DNA of 36,474 bases from assembly GCF_009296165.1 (NCBI RefSeq), contig NZ_VUAZ01000024.1:1-36474 (forward strand), written 5' to 3'. Below are positions 1-7,524 of this stretch, in pieces. The notes under the pieces are model-generated. The model was given only the letters and a program-made list of their open reading frames with translations, made no database searches and was not told the DNA's origin. Within the stretch, counting starts at the first letter, position 1. Each line of letters opens with the position of its first letter. The stretch is from Pseudomonas kitaguniensis. GTDB taxonomy: Bacteria > Pseudomonadota > Gammaproteobacteria > Pseudomonadales > Pseudomonadaceae. The translations under genes and the position numbers were made by a program.

Positions 1-256
1 AAATCCACAGCCGACGGGCGGTCGAGGGCTGCGAGTAGTCAATAACCGCTAGGCGATCGGAGCGTTCCTCGCCGTTATTAACCGCGCACTGCACTGCATT
101 CAGAGCGCTTTTCAGTACAGTGGGATTGAGTTCTGGAGCCGAGCGCGCCAGGCTGCTATATAAGTTAGGCGTAGTGCGATTGGCGGCGAGCGCAAGATTG
201 CTCAGCATCGCCAGAGTCAAGGTGATCAAGCCGAGACGGCGCATTAAAGTCAGCAT
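1..256 (-). CDS. Murein L,D-transpeptidase catalytic-domain family protein, N-terminal part (cut by window edge)
   Basis: Reading the minus strand from the ATG at 256 gives 85 open codons that run off the left end. A signal-peptide-like start (hydrophobic stretch LGLITLTLAMLSNLALA) is followed by LYSSLARSAPELNP, then a segment ending VIDYSQPSTARRLW. From memory, this is the start of the YkuD_2-type (PF13645) 'murein L,D-transpeptidase catalytic domain' proteins of Pseudomonas; the catalytic part lies outside the window. A GGGGGAAG ribosome site precedes the ATG; a second in-frame ATG at 244 is possible. The expected role is a periplasmic peptidoglycan cross-linking or trimming enzyme. It is divergent from another L,D-transpeptidase with only 40 bp between the starts. 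The family call rests on N-terminal resemblance only. Confidence 0.7.
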   Translation of the reverse strand, partial: MLTLMRRLGLITLTLAMLSNLALAANRTTPNLYSSLARSAPELNPTVLKSALNAVQCAVNNGEERSDRLAVIDYSQPSTARRLWI

Positions 257-296
257 CTGCGGTACTTCCCCCGGCCGTGGATTGGAGCCAAGTCAA

Positions 297-1883
297 TTGT
301 TCAAAAAACACGCATGTTACTTGAGCCTTTGCCTGCTCGTTGCACCACTGGTCGCCACAGCGGATGAGTTGCCGCTGGGCGAGGTTGCGGTTATTCCTGC
401 CAGCCCTGTGCAACAGGCGCTCGCGCAGTTGGCCAGCGTTTGCCCCGGCCTTGCCCCGCCTATCGATGCGGCGGCGCAATTGCGTTTGCAAGCGCTGTAC
501 CAGCAGCAGGGTGATGTACCGCTGTGGTCTGACGAAGATCGGCGCCAGGCATTGCACGCGCAGTTGCTGATGCTGGCCGACGATGGCCTGGACCCGGCGA
601 GTTACAGCCTGCCGAACGCGGACGCCACGGGCAACGTGCTGTGCGCCGACATCAGCACCAGCCAGCATTACCTGCAAGCCTTGCAAGACCTGCATTACGG
701 GCGTTTGCAGCAATCGCGTTTCGAGCCACTGTGGCATTCGCAGCCGCCCGTGCGCGACCCGAATACCGAGGTGCTGGCTTTTGCCGCGAGCGGCCTGCAA
801 AACATGGCCCAGGCGTTCGATCAAGCGCGCCCCAGCGCCGATCTTTACCGTAGTTTGCGCAACGCCTATTCCAGCGTGCGCCTGCAACCGTTGCCGCATT
901 GGGGGGCCGTCGCCGCCGGCCCGTTATTGCGCCCTGGCATGGAAGACCCGCGCGTGCCGGAGCTGGCGCAGCGTTTGTACAGCGGCGGCTATTTGGCCAA
1001 GGCGCCCACCGGCAACGGCAAGCAGTATCAGGATGAACTGGTCAAGGCGGTCAAGGCCTTCCAGCTCAGCCACTCGTTGCAAGCCGACGGCGTGATCGGT
1101 GTGGGCACGGTGGCCGAGCTCAACATCAGCCCGGCGATGCGCCGCGACCAGTTGCGCATCAACCTTGAGCGGTTCCGTTGGCTGGCCCAGGACCTGGAGC
1201 CCGAAGGCGTGCTGGTCAACGTCGCCGCCGCGCAACTCAGCGTTTACCAGAGCGGCATTCCGGTGTGGCAAACGCGCCTGCAAGTCGGGCGTGCCGAACG
1301 CCAGACGCCGTTGCTCAAATCACGCATCACGCGGCTGACCCTCAACCCGACCTGGACGATTCCGCCGACGATCATGCGCGAGGATAAACTGCCGGCCATC
1401 CGTTTGAACCCGGAATACCTGCGCCAGCAGAACCTGCAGGTGCTCGACGCCGAAGGCAATGCGCTGGCGCCGGAGCAGATCGACTGGGCGCGCCCCGGCA
1501 ACATTCTATTGCGCCAGGAAGCCGGCCCGCGCAACCCGCTGGGCAAGATCGTGATGCGCTTTCCCAACCCGTACTCGGTGTACTTGCACGACACGCCGAG
1601 CCAGCCGCTGTTCACCAAGGGGCCGCGTGCGTTCAGTTCAGGCTGCGTGCGGGTTGAGCAGCCATTGCTGTTGCGCGACCTGCTGGTGACCCCGGCCGAA
1701 CGCGCGCGCACCGATGAGCTGTTGGCCACGGGCGTGACCCACGAATTCAGGCTGGCCACGCCCGTGCCGGTGCTGTTGGGCTACTGGACGGTGGAAGTCG
1801 ATCGTCAGGGCGAGTTGGTGTATGCGCCGGATATTTATGGGCGCGACCTGGTATTGATGAAGGCCATGGGCACAGTGCTTTGA
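297..1883 (+). CDS. L,D-transpeptidase, YcbB/LdtD-like, with peptidoglycan-binding domain
   Basis: The product is 528 aa if it starts at TTG 297, which is chosen because GGAG (284-287) sits 9 nt upstream and the reading begins with a clean signal peptide (FKKHACYLSLCLLVAPLVATA). The in-frame ATG-like extension back to 120 has no such features. A scaffold domain (about residues 25-230) is followed by a PG_binding_1 repeat around LQADGVIGVGTVAELN. The YkuD catalytic domain then carries the family His (YLHDTPSQ, His431) and the nucleophile in SSGCVRV (Cys450). Enzymes of this type form 3-3 meso-DAP cross-links in peptidoglycan in the periplasm. E. coli LdtD is about 615 aa; Pseudomonas members are shorter. 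All key residues are present. The gene is monocistronic, with a REP-like hairpin after it. Confidence 0.9.
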   Translation: MFKKHACYLSLCLLVAPLVATADELPLGEVAVIPASPVQQALAQLASVCPGLAPPIDAAAQLRLQALYQQQGDVPLWSDEDRRQALHAQLLMLADDGLDPASYSLPNADATGNVLCADISTSQHYLQALQDLHYGRLQQSRFEPLWHSQPPVRDPNTEVLAFAASGLQNMAQAFDQARPSADLYRSLRNAYSSVRLQPLPHWGAVAAGPLLRPGMEDPRVPELAQRLYSGGYLAKAPTGNGKQYQDELVKAVKAFQLSHSLQADGVIGVGTVAELNISPAMRRDQLRINLERFRWLAQDLEPEGVLVNVAAAQLSVYQSGIPVWQTRLQVGRAERQTPLLKSRITRLTLNPTWTIPPTIMREDKLPAIRLNPEYLRQQNLQVLDAEGNALAPEQIDWARPGNILLRQEAGPRNPLGKIVMRFPNPYSVYLHDTPSQPLFTKGPRAFSSGCVRVEQPLLLRDLLVTPAERARTDELLATGVTHEFRLATPVPVLLGYWTVEVDRQGELVYAPDIYGRDLVLMKAMGTVL

Positions 1884-1900
1884 GGCGTAAGCTGTAATCT

Positions 1901-1952
1901 GTGGGGTGGCAAGCGGGCTTTTGTGGGGAGCGGGCTCGCCACACAAACCCGG
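1901..1952. repeat. REP-like palindromic repeat between convergent genes
   Basis: Two copies of an AGCGGGCT core stand in tandem. The second lies in an imperfect 22-bp palindrome at 1923-1944 (arms TGTGGGGAGC and GCTCGCCACA, one mismatch). The short GTGG...GAGC/GGGCT...CCAC design matches the REP elements common between Pseudomonas genes, and the position between two convergent stops (1883 and 1957) is typical. It may also stabilise or end both transcripts. No T-tract is present, so it is not a classical terminator. Confidence 0.5.
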
Positions 1953-1956
1953 CACT

Positions 1957-2463
1957 TCACCCAAGGCTAACCCGCGCCAGAATCAGTGCAACAGCCTCTT
2001 GCGCCGTCAGCAGCGCCGTATCAACCGTCAACGGCGTCTCATCCCAAACCTCATACTCATGCGCTGCTACAGATTGCCAACTCGGCGGCACTAGCCCTGG
2101 AATATCACCCGCGCGGCTTTCCACGCGGCGCTGGTGTTCTTGCCGATCAGAGCAAATCACCTGAATACCCAGCAACTCAACACCCGCCTGCTGGGCGACC
2201 ACTGCCCACGCCTCGCGGCTCTCGCGCACAGGGTTCACACAATCGGCGATCACCGCGCGGCCCAAGCGCAAATTGCTCAGCGCCACTGCATTCGCCACGG
2301 CATAACCGCTGGCGCCGACATCGCCGGCCAATACACCCGAACCGCGCAGCGCCTGCTCTATCACATCAATGCGCAGATAAACCGCACCCGTTCGGCGCGC
2401 CAGTTCGCTGGCAATCGTGGTCTTGCCGGTGCCGGGCAGGCCGCTGAAGACAATAAGCATCAT
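1957..2463 (-). CDS. P-loop ATP-binding protein / small-molecule kinase-like
   Basis: The 168-aa product opens with a beta strand and Walker A motif (FSGLPGTGKTT, residues 6-16), followed by RIDVIEQAL and a switch-like VIADCVNPV around residue 75. This is the layout of AAA_33/zeta-like P-loop kinases that phosphorylate small molecules. The substrate cannot be read from the sequence. An AAAGGA ribosome site precedes the doubled ATG (2463 or 2460). It starts 37 bp after the alginate-lyase-family gene on the same strand, so the two may be co-transcribed. No toxin-like or antitoxin-like partner is visible. The function beyond ATP binding is unknown. Confidence 0.75.
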   Translation of the reverse strand: MMLIVFSGLPGTGKTTIASELARRTGAVYLRIDVIEQALRGSGVLAGDVGASGYAVANAVALSNLRLGRAVIADCVNPVRESREAWAVVAQQAGVELLGIQVICSDRQEHQRRVESRAGDIPGLVPPSWQSVAAHEYEVWDETPLTVDTALLTAQEAVALILARVSLG

Positions 2464-2500
2464 TAATCCTTTAAGACGAGGCCGGTCAGTCTAGCCGTGC

Positions 2501-3547
2501 TTACTTCAAATAGCAGGCGCTGATCCAATCCGCTGGCTGGGCCGCCAATTGCTTGGCCACCGGCAAATAACGCGGGTTCAACTGCGCCGCCAGCCAAAAC
2601 AGCGTCGCGCTGCTTTTGGGCTCCCACGTACCGCTGTAGCCGGCTTCGCCAACGCCTGCGCGGGCTTTGTCGAATGGCACGTGGGTGTGCACGAATTCCT
2701 GGTGGCTGCGTTGCCCACTGGCATACGGCACCAGCCAATCCAGGGCGGCGCCCAACGAAGCGCCATTCGCAGTGATGTTCAGCCAGTCGCCGCCGATGCC
2801 GTAGGGTTTGGCTGCCAAGGCGGCTTGCACCAGCGGCTCCAGGTCATACACCACATAATGCAGGGCATCGCGGTCGTGGAAGTCCGTCACCGAGCCGTCG
2901 GCCAGGATGTTATCGGCGACCTGCTGTTTAAACAGTTGGTGAGCCTGCTCCAGCATGGCCCGATCGCCCAATGCGGCGGCGGCCACGCTGATCAATTTGA
3001 CGCGATGGCTCTGCCAATTATTGGTTTGAGTGGTTTTTTTTGGCCCATGCACTTGCTGAATATGCGCGATATAACCGTTGCCCAGCGTGCTGATCAAGCG
3101 ACGGCTGGCGTCGCGGGTTTGCGCGCGCAAACTGTCGGCCGTGAGTGCATAGGCCGTGATCAGCATGTCGAGGTTGGTTTCGTCGATCGGGTTGAAGTCC
3201 GGCTGATACACCTCGGCCCACGCGGCGAGGTAGTCGTCGACTTGCTTGAGGTAACGCGGGTCACCACTCAAGCGCCAGGCCAGCGCCGCCTGACGCATCA
3301 CCGGCCAGTCCTTTTCGGCGGCAATACTGGCGTCGCGAATGCCCTGGTGAGGCAGCGTGCCTTCGGTGTGCACATGCGGCAGCGGCGCCGGCTGATCGGC
3401 CACATGCCGTTGGGCAGCGGCCAGAAAGGCTTTGGTCGCCGGGTTCGACGCCGCCGGTTGGCACAGGCTGGGCGGTTGCGCAGCCGCTGTGGCCGCCTGG
3501 TAAAACGCAGCCAGCAGGGCGGCCAGCGCGAGGTTGGTTTTTTTCAT
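2501..3547 (-). CDS. Alginate lyase family protein (PF05426-like), periplasmic
   Basis: Starting at ATG 3547 the product is 348 aa with a good Sec signal peptide (MKKTNLALAALLAAF...ATAAA). The open frame continues upstream to 3991, but that part overlaps the kinase gene and lacks protein character. The body is an alpha-helical (alpha/alpha-barrel) type with DFNPIDETNLDMLITAYAL and a TNNWQSHR segment, corresponding to the NNH-type catalytic region of PF05426 alginate/polyuronate lyases. The C-terminus has GYSGTWEPKSSATLFWLAA. It would cleave an acidic polysaccharide in the periplasm by beta-elimination. It is not AlgL of the alginate operon, because no alg genes are nearby, so the true substrate is open. 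The ribosome site is weak. Confidence 0.75.
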   Translation of the reverse strand: MKKTNLALAALLAAFYQAATAAAQPPSLCQPAASNPATKAFLAAAQRHVADQPAPLPHVHTEGTLPHQGIRDASIAAEKDWPVMRQAALAWRLSGDPRYLKQVDDYLAAWAEVYQPDFNPIDETNLDMLITAYALTADSLRAQTRDASRRLISTLGNGYIAHIQQVHGPKKTTQTNNWQSHRVKLISVAAAALGDRAMLEQAHQLFKQQVADNILADGSVTDFHDRDALHYVVYDLEPLVQAALAAKPYGIGGDWLNITANGASLGAALDWLVPYASGQRSHQEFVHTHVPFDKARAGVGEAGYSGTWEPKSSATLFWLAAQLNPRYLPVAKQLAAQPADWISACYLK

Positions 3548-3660
3548 CGCAAAGTCTGCCGAACGAGGTCGCGCCCACGCTAGCACAGGGCCGAATCGGC
3601 GTTGATGAAACTGCCGTATGCTTAGCGTTCCATTCAGCTCGCCGCCGCGCGCATCAAGTT

Positions 3661-4794
3661 CTAGAATTTCACGGTAAACGTGGTGCCGTTGGTCGCGCAG
3701 GAACTCACCGCCACATCGCCGCCATGCACCCTGGCGAGCTCGCGCACGATATACAAACCCAAGCCCACGCTGCGCACATCGCTGCCTTGGTCGGTGCCAC
3801 GTGTCATCGGCTCGAACAGCACCGCTATCAGCGCTGCGGGGATCACCGCGCCATGGTTGTGTACCGAGATCTCGCAGCCGCCGGCGCCCAGACGCGAGGT
3901 GATGGTGATCGGCCTGAGCAGGTCGCCATACGCCACGCTGTTGGCCACCAGGTTGCCGATAATTTGCTGCACACGGTCGGCGTCCAGGCAAGCCTGGCCA
4001 GTGCCTTCGGCTTGATGCTCTAGCGTGGCCTTGGGAAACGCCACGCGCAGTTCGTCTACAGCGCGCTGAATCACCTCGTGCAAGTCCAGCGCCGCCGCCT
4101 TGATCGTGATGCCGTGGCCAACGCGCGCCTGGGTGAAGTCCAGCAGGTCGGCGATCATGCGCTGGGCGCGTTCGGAGGACTGGGCGATATGGCCCAGTAA
4201 TTGGCTCTCTTTGGCGGTGCGTTGGTCACGGCTGAGAAAGTCCGACGCCATGCGGATGGCCGTGAGCGGATTCTTCAAGTCGTGACTGACGATTGCCACC
4301 ATCTGCTCGGCAAACAAAGCGCGGCGCTGGGCGATGGCATACGCCTCGCTCAACTCGGCCTGGGCCTGTTGCAAGGCGATTTCGGTGGCGGTGCGTTCCT
4401 GCAAGCGGGCTTCGGCCAGGTTGCGCGCGTTGAGCAACTCGCGTTCGTACTTGTCGCGGTCGGTGGTGCCGAACAGCGCCAGGTCGTAGACCACAGCGCC
4501 AGCCTGTTCGCGCTTGTTGCCATTGAGCAGCACGGTCACCTTGCGCCCGTCGCTGTGCAGCATGTCGAGCTTCACTTCGCTGACGCCGCCGCGCAGGCGC
4601 AGCATCGGCGCCAAGTGGGTCTGGTGGAAAATCCGCCCGCCCATCGTCAACAGGTCTTGAAAGCGCCGCCCACACAGCTCGGCAGCACTGAACCCGAACC
4701 ATTCGCTGAACCGCGCATTGGCTTGCAGGATCGTGCCGTCTTCTGCCGTGACGGCGAGGGCACAGGCGGCGCTGTCGAACAGCTCAGACGGCAT
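3661..4794 (-). CDS. PAS-domain sensor histidine kinase coupled to an RsbQ-like hydrolase
   Basis: The 377-aa cytoplasmic protein has no membrane segment. A PAS domain (about residues 5-105, with LQANARFSEWFGF and the loop GGRIFHQTHLAPMLRL) is followed by a helical linker (115-165). The HisKA H-box has His171 in IVSHDLKNPLTA. The HATPase domain has N-box NLVANSVAYG and G2-type VGLGLYIVRELARVHGG. The G1 position reads HNHGAVIP, as in phytochrome-type kinases. Its ATG (4792-4794) lies 11 bp inside the end of the upstream hydrolase gene, so the two are translationally coupled. In Bacillus, RsbQ activates the PAS phosphatase RsbP; here a PAS kinase takes that place. No response regulator gene is adjacent. 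The ligand and target are unknown. Confidence 0.85.
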   Translation of the reverse strand: MPSELFDSAACALAVTAEDGTILQANARFSEWFGFSAAELCGRRFQDLLTMGGRIFHQTHLAPMLRLRGGVSEVKLDMLHSDGRKVTVLLNGNKREQAGAVVYDLALFGTTDRDKYERELLNARNLAEARLQERTATEIALQQAQAELSEAYAIAQRRALFAEQMVAIVSHDLKNPLTAIRMASDFLSRDQRTAKESQLLGHIAQSSERAQRMIADLLDFTQARVGHGITIKAAALDLHEVIQRAVDELRVAFPKATLEHQAEGTGQACLDADRVQQIIGNLVANSVAYGDLLRPITITSRLGAGGCEISVHNHGAVIPAALIAVLFEPMTRGTDQGSDVRSVGLGLYIVRELARVHGGDVAVSSCATNGTTFTVKF

Positions 4795-5599
4795 CGGCGA
4801 TAGCCCACGGGGCCAGGAAGGTTTCCATCGCCGCCGCGCACGCGTGCGGCACGCTCATGTGCGGGCAGTGACCGACGTTGTCGAGCAGGCAATACGTGCT
4901 GTTGGGCATCACACGGTGCAGGTATTCGCCCACCGCCACCGGCGCGATCAGGTCGTCGCTCGATTGCAAGATGAGCACCGGTGTCGTCAGGCCGATCACG
5001 TCCTGGCGGTTGTCCGACATAAACGTAACACGCGCAAACTGCTTGGCGATGTGCGGCTCGGTGCGGCAGAAGCTGTCTGCCAGCTCTTCGCCCAGCGCCG
5101 ATTGGCCAGTAGAGCCCATGATCACCGGGGCCATGCTGCTTGACCAGCCGAGGTAGTTGCTGTCGAGGGTGTCGAGCAACTCGTCGATGTCGTGACGCGT
5201 GAAACCGCCAACGTAACCGACGTCATCAATGTAACGCGGCGAGGGGCCGACCATCACATGCGCGGCGATGCGCCCTGGCGCCATGCGGTCGGCGAGGGTG
5301 CCGATCATCGCGCTGACCGAGTGGCTGACCAGAATCACCGGGCCTGCGCCGAACGCGTCGATAATCTCGTTCAAGTCCGTCGCATAGCCGCTCAGCGAGC
5401 TGTACTTGACCGTGTCGAAAGCACTCAGGTCCGACAGGCCGGCGCCTACCAGGTCGTACATGACCACGCGGAAGCGGTCGACGAATTGCGGCGCCAGGTA
5501 ATTCCACAGTGTCTGGTTGCAGCCGAAACCGTGGGAAAACACCAGCGTCGCCGTGCCGTTACCCATCACACTGACATTGTTGCGGTGCTTCAGGTTCAT
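4784..5599 (-). CDS. RsbQ/KAI2-type alpha/beta hydrolase, putative signal-input partner of the PAS kinase
   Basis: The 271-aa alpha/beta-hydrolase fold protein has no signal peptide. The early motif FSHGFGCNQTLW and DLVGAGLSD are typical of RsbQ and its plant relatives D14/KAI2. The nucleophile is Ser94 in VSHSVSA, an S-x-S-x-S variant of the usual G-x-S-x-G elbow. The acid is the Asp pair in LQSSDDLIAP (about 215) and the base is His244 in GHCPHMS. In Bacillus subtilis RsbQ is needed for RsbP energy-stress signalling and is thought to process a small hydrophobic molecule. Overlap with the following PAS kinase gene strongly suggests the same logic. Start is ATG 5599. The substrate is unknown. 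Confidence 0.85.
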   Translation of the reverse strand: MNLKHRNNVSVMGNGTATLVFSHGFGCNQTLWNYLAPQFVDRFRVVMYDLVGAGLSDLSAFDTVKYSSLSGYATDLNEIIDAFGAGPVILVSHSVSAMIGTLADRMAPGRIAAHVMVGPSPRYIDDVGYVGGFTRHDIDELLDTLDSNYLGWSSSMAPVIMGSTGQSALGEELADSFCRTEPHIAKQFARVTFMSDNRQDVIGLTTPVLILQSSDDLIAPVAVGEYLHRVMPNSTYCLLDNVGHCPHMSVPHACAAAMETFLAPWAIADAV

Positions 5600-5713
5600 G
5601 CGCGCTCTCGTAGATGGCGTATTGCTATGCGTGCGCGCAGTTTAGATAGTCGCGCGCGCGGGGTCACGCGTTATAGCGCCGATCAGACGAAGTCGGCACC
5701 TTGAGCAGCAGCA

Positions 5714-6208
5714 TCAGGCCAGCACGATATAGTCATTCTGCTGAATAATCGGTCGATGCACGCCTTGCACCAGGTGAATATAGCGACCGTCTACCAGGTC
5801 AATCGGCAGGCAGTCGTCAATATCCATCACCGCGTCGGTGTGGGCCTGGGACCAGTGGCGCAACATCTGCTGCTTGCCCTTGCTGGTGGCTTCGCGTTTG
5901 TTGCGGGCGACCACCAACAGGTAATGATGGGCCTCGCCAAACGCGTTGGCTTCATAGCCGCCGAGGTTGATGAAGTACAGGCGTTGCGCATCCGCCTGGG
6001 GCGCCAGGTGGCTGACTTCGACCTTCCAGCCGTCGACGCCATCGACCGCCATCCATGAATCTACATGCACACCCTTGGGGCTGCCGAACCATTCTTCGCG
6101 CAATTGCGGGTAAGTGGCTTGCAGCGTTTCCGCTACCGCGAACACCACATCGTGAACTTCAATTTTAGCCCGTGGGTGTTTACCCCCGAGCATGACGACA
6201 AACAGCAT
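5714..6208 (-). CDS. DUF1543 domain-containing protein
   Basis: The start is set at ATG 6208 (MLFVVMLGGKHPRAKIEVHD), which has an AGGAAG ribosome site 8-12 nt upstream; an ATG nine codons earlier lacks one. The 164-aa product begins like DUF1543 proteins, with the VMLGGKHPRA opening and the later INLGGYEANAFGEAHHYLLVVA core. There is no signal peptide or membrane segment. The family has no firmly known function, and nothing here adds a catalytic motif. It stands alone: 114 bp separate its stop from the rsbQ-like gene start downstream. Confidence 0.8.
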   Translation of the reverse strand: MLFVVMLGGKHPRAKIEVHDVVFAVAETLQATYPQLREEWFGSPKGVHVDSWMAVDGVDGWKVEVSHLAPQADAQRLYFINLGGYEANAFGEAHHYLLVVARNKREATSKGKQQMLRHWSQAHTDAVMDIDDCLPIDLVDGRYIHLVQGVHRPIIQQNDYIVLA

Positions 6209-6283
6209 TGCAGGTTCTTCCTGGCGACATGGCAAAGGCTAACGATACGTCGATTGAAGCTTTTTGTCCGGTCACTTCGATTA

Positions 6284-6310
6284 AGCGACTTGCAAAGTCG
6301 CTGTTTTTTT
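6284..6310 (+). terminator. Rho-independent terminator with no gene in front of it
   Basis: A perfect 8-bp stem (AGCGACTT at 6284-6291 and AAGTCGCT at 6295-6302) has a 3-nt loop and is followed by G and seven T. It can only work on the plus strand, because the other side is preceded, not followed, by the T/A run. No plus-strand coding gene lies between it and 1883, so it ends either an unannotated RNA or readthrough. Confidence 0.7.
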
Positions 6311-6423
6311 AAAACTTTATAATGACCTGTTAGCGATCCGTCATAAAAACGTCATCACGTTTTAATTGATTTGATTAACGCCCGAGCTTACGGTTACCTG
6401 CTGGTTTTTTAAGCCTGCACTCA

Positions 6424-6450
6424 TTTACGCTAGAGGCGTGTGCTTATAAA
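6424..6450 (+). promoter_or_regulatory. Possible sigma-70 promoter of the cysteine peptidase gene
   Basis: TTTACG (6424-6429) and TATAAA (6445-6450) are spaced 15 bp, about 45 bp before the peptidase ATG, in the AT-rich stretch 6300-6495. The spacing is short and the -35 is weak. Apart from this and the hairpin at 6284, the 287-bp gap 6209-6495 shows no gene. Confidence 0.3.
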
Positions 6451-6495
6451 ACTGGCCTATATTTTTCTGACTATTACATTACGAGGATAATATCG

Positions 6496-7263
6496 ATGGC
6501 GTACACAGTGAAGCAGTATGGCTGGATTCGTGACTTACCCGATCACCGCGATCATTTGTATGCTGCGCCCCCCGCGATGTTGGCGGCACTGCCGCCTTCG
6601 GTTGACCTTCGACCCCAATGCCCGCCGGTCTACAACCAAGGCCAGCTGGGCAGTTGCACTGCAAACGGGATCGCCGGAGCGATTCAATTTGATCGCATGA
6701 AGCAAAAGCTTACGCCGCTGTTTGAACCCTCCCGGTTGTTCATTTATTACAACGAACGTGTGATTGAACACACCGTCGACTCAGACAGCGGAGCGATGAT
6801 CCGTACGGGGATAAAGAGCGTCGGCGTGCAAGGCGATTGCCCTGAGTCGGAGTGGCCTTACGATATTACGAAGTTCACCGTAAAGCCACCGCAGAAGTGC
6901 TATACCGATGCAAAAAAATATAAGGCAGTTCAATATCAAAAAGTGGCTCAAAACCTGAATCAGATGAAAGGCTGCCTGGCCGCCGGCTACCCGTTCGTGT
7001 TGGGATTTTCTGTTTACGAAAGTTTGGAAAGCGAGGAAGTGACAAAAACTGGCATTGTGCCAATGCCCGCATCGACCGAAAAAATGCTCGGAGGGCACTG
7101 CGTACTCGCGGTGGGCTATGACGATGCAAAGCAGCGTTTTATTATTCGTAATTCCTGGGGAGAGGCCTGGGGAATGAAAGGCTACGGCACATTGCCGTAC
7201 GGTTACCTCATGAATGAGAATTTATCCTCAGACTTTTGGACCATCAGGATTGTCGCGGCCTAG
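6496..7263 (+). CDS. Papain-like (C1 family) cysteine peptidase, leaderless
   Basis: The 255-aa protein has the full C1 catalytic set: Gln48/Cys54 in NQGQLGSCTANG, His201 in GGHCVLAVGYDD, and Asn219 in IIRNSWGEAWGMKGYG. The N-terminal GWIRDLPDHRDHLY followed by PPSVDLRP is the usual bacterial C1 opening, without a long inhibitory prodomain. No signal peptide is visible, so it is either cytoplasmic or exported by a non-Sec route. AGGAT precedes the ATG. The gene is richer in A/T and in AAA codons than its neighbours, which hints at acquisition. It converges on an hcp remnant and lies beside a decayed T6SS locus, but nothing in it (no PAAR, Rhs or MIX-like part) proves it to be an effector. Confidence 0.85.
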   Translation: MAYTVKQYGWIRDLPDHRDHLYAAPPAMLAALPPSVDLRPQCPPVYNQGQLGSCTANGIAGAIQFDRMKQKLTPLFEPSRLFIYYNERVIEHTVDSDSGAMIRTGIKSVGVQGDCPESEWPYDITKFTVKPPQKCYTDAKKYKAVQYQKVAQNLNQMKGCLAAGYPFVLGFSVYESLESEEVTKTGIVPMPASTEKMLGGHCVLAVGYDDAKQRFIIRNSWGEAWGMKGYGTLPYGYLMNENLSSDFWTIRIVAA

Positions 7264-7291
7264 CGCTGGTAATGGCATCACCCGCGGGCAG

Positions 7292-7320
7292 AAACGGCGC
7301 CGTCCCCGGTGGCCGTTTTT
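7292..7320 (+). terminator. Rho-independent terminator of the cysteine peptidase gene
   Basis: AAACGGC (7292-7298) pairs with GCCGTTT (7312-7318), with a partly paired GC-rich loop and a run of five T. It begins 28 bp after the peptidase stop and separates it from the convergent hcp remnant. Confidence 0.6.
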
Positions 7321-7342
7321 GCCTCATCCTGGGCTCGCCAGT

Positions 7343-7477
7343 GACCGGGCGGCGCCAGTCGTCCCATCCGCAAGTACCGGCCAGTTCGTGCGTCCAGATA
7401 ATCTTGCGATAGCTGAAGTGCATATCTTCCACATGCGTGATGATGATTGATCGAAGACAGTGCAGATCATTAAAGGC
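7343..7477 (-). pseudogene. hcp: Remnant of a T6SS tube protein gene (hcp), C-terminal end only
   Basis: On the minus strand a short open stretch reads THVEDMHFSYRKIIWTHELA, then GTCGWDDWRRPV. From family knowledge, one class of Hcp proteins ends in a very similar way (a YRKI-W-H segment, then AGTSG-DDWR-P). No Hcp body precedes it: an in-frame TAA lies at 7478-7480 and the DNA beyond has no recognisable Hcp sequence. The frame also fails to stop after DDWRRPV and continues to 7244. This is therefore a decayed fragment, not a gene. Its place directly before a tssB remnant and tssC supports the identification. Hcp would have been the stacked hexameric tube of the secretion machine. Confidence 0.65.
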
Positions 7478-7524
7478 TTATACACCCTTAATTGCGCGCC
7501 CTGATAAAACCAGAGGGTAGCCAA

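Noticed and set aside
2501..3547. Call as AlgL of alginate biosynthesis
   Set aside because: No alg genes are nearby and the catalytic segment differs (NNWQSHR, not NNHSYW), so only the broad family is claimed.
3548..3991. N-terminal extension of the alginate-lyase-family frame
   Set aside because: The signal peptide at ATG 3547 marks the true start, and the extension overlaps the kinase gene in another frame.
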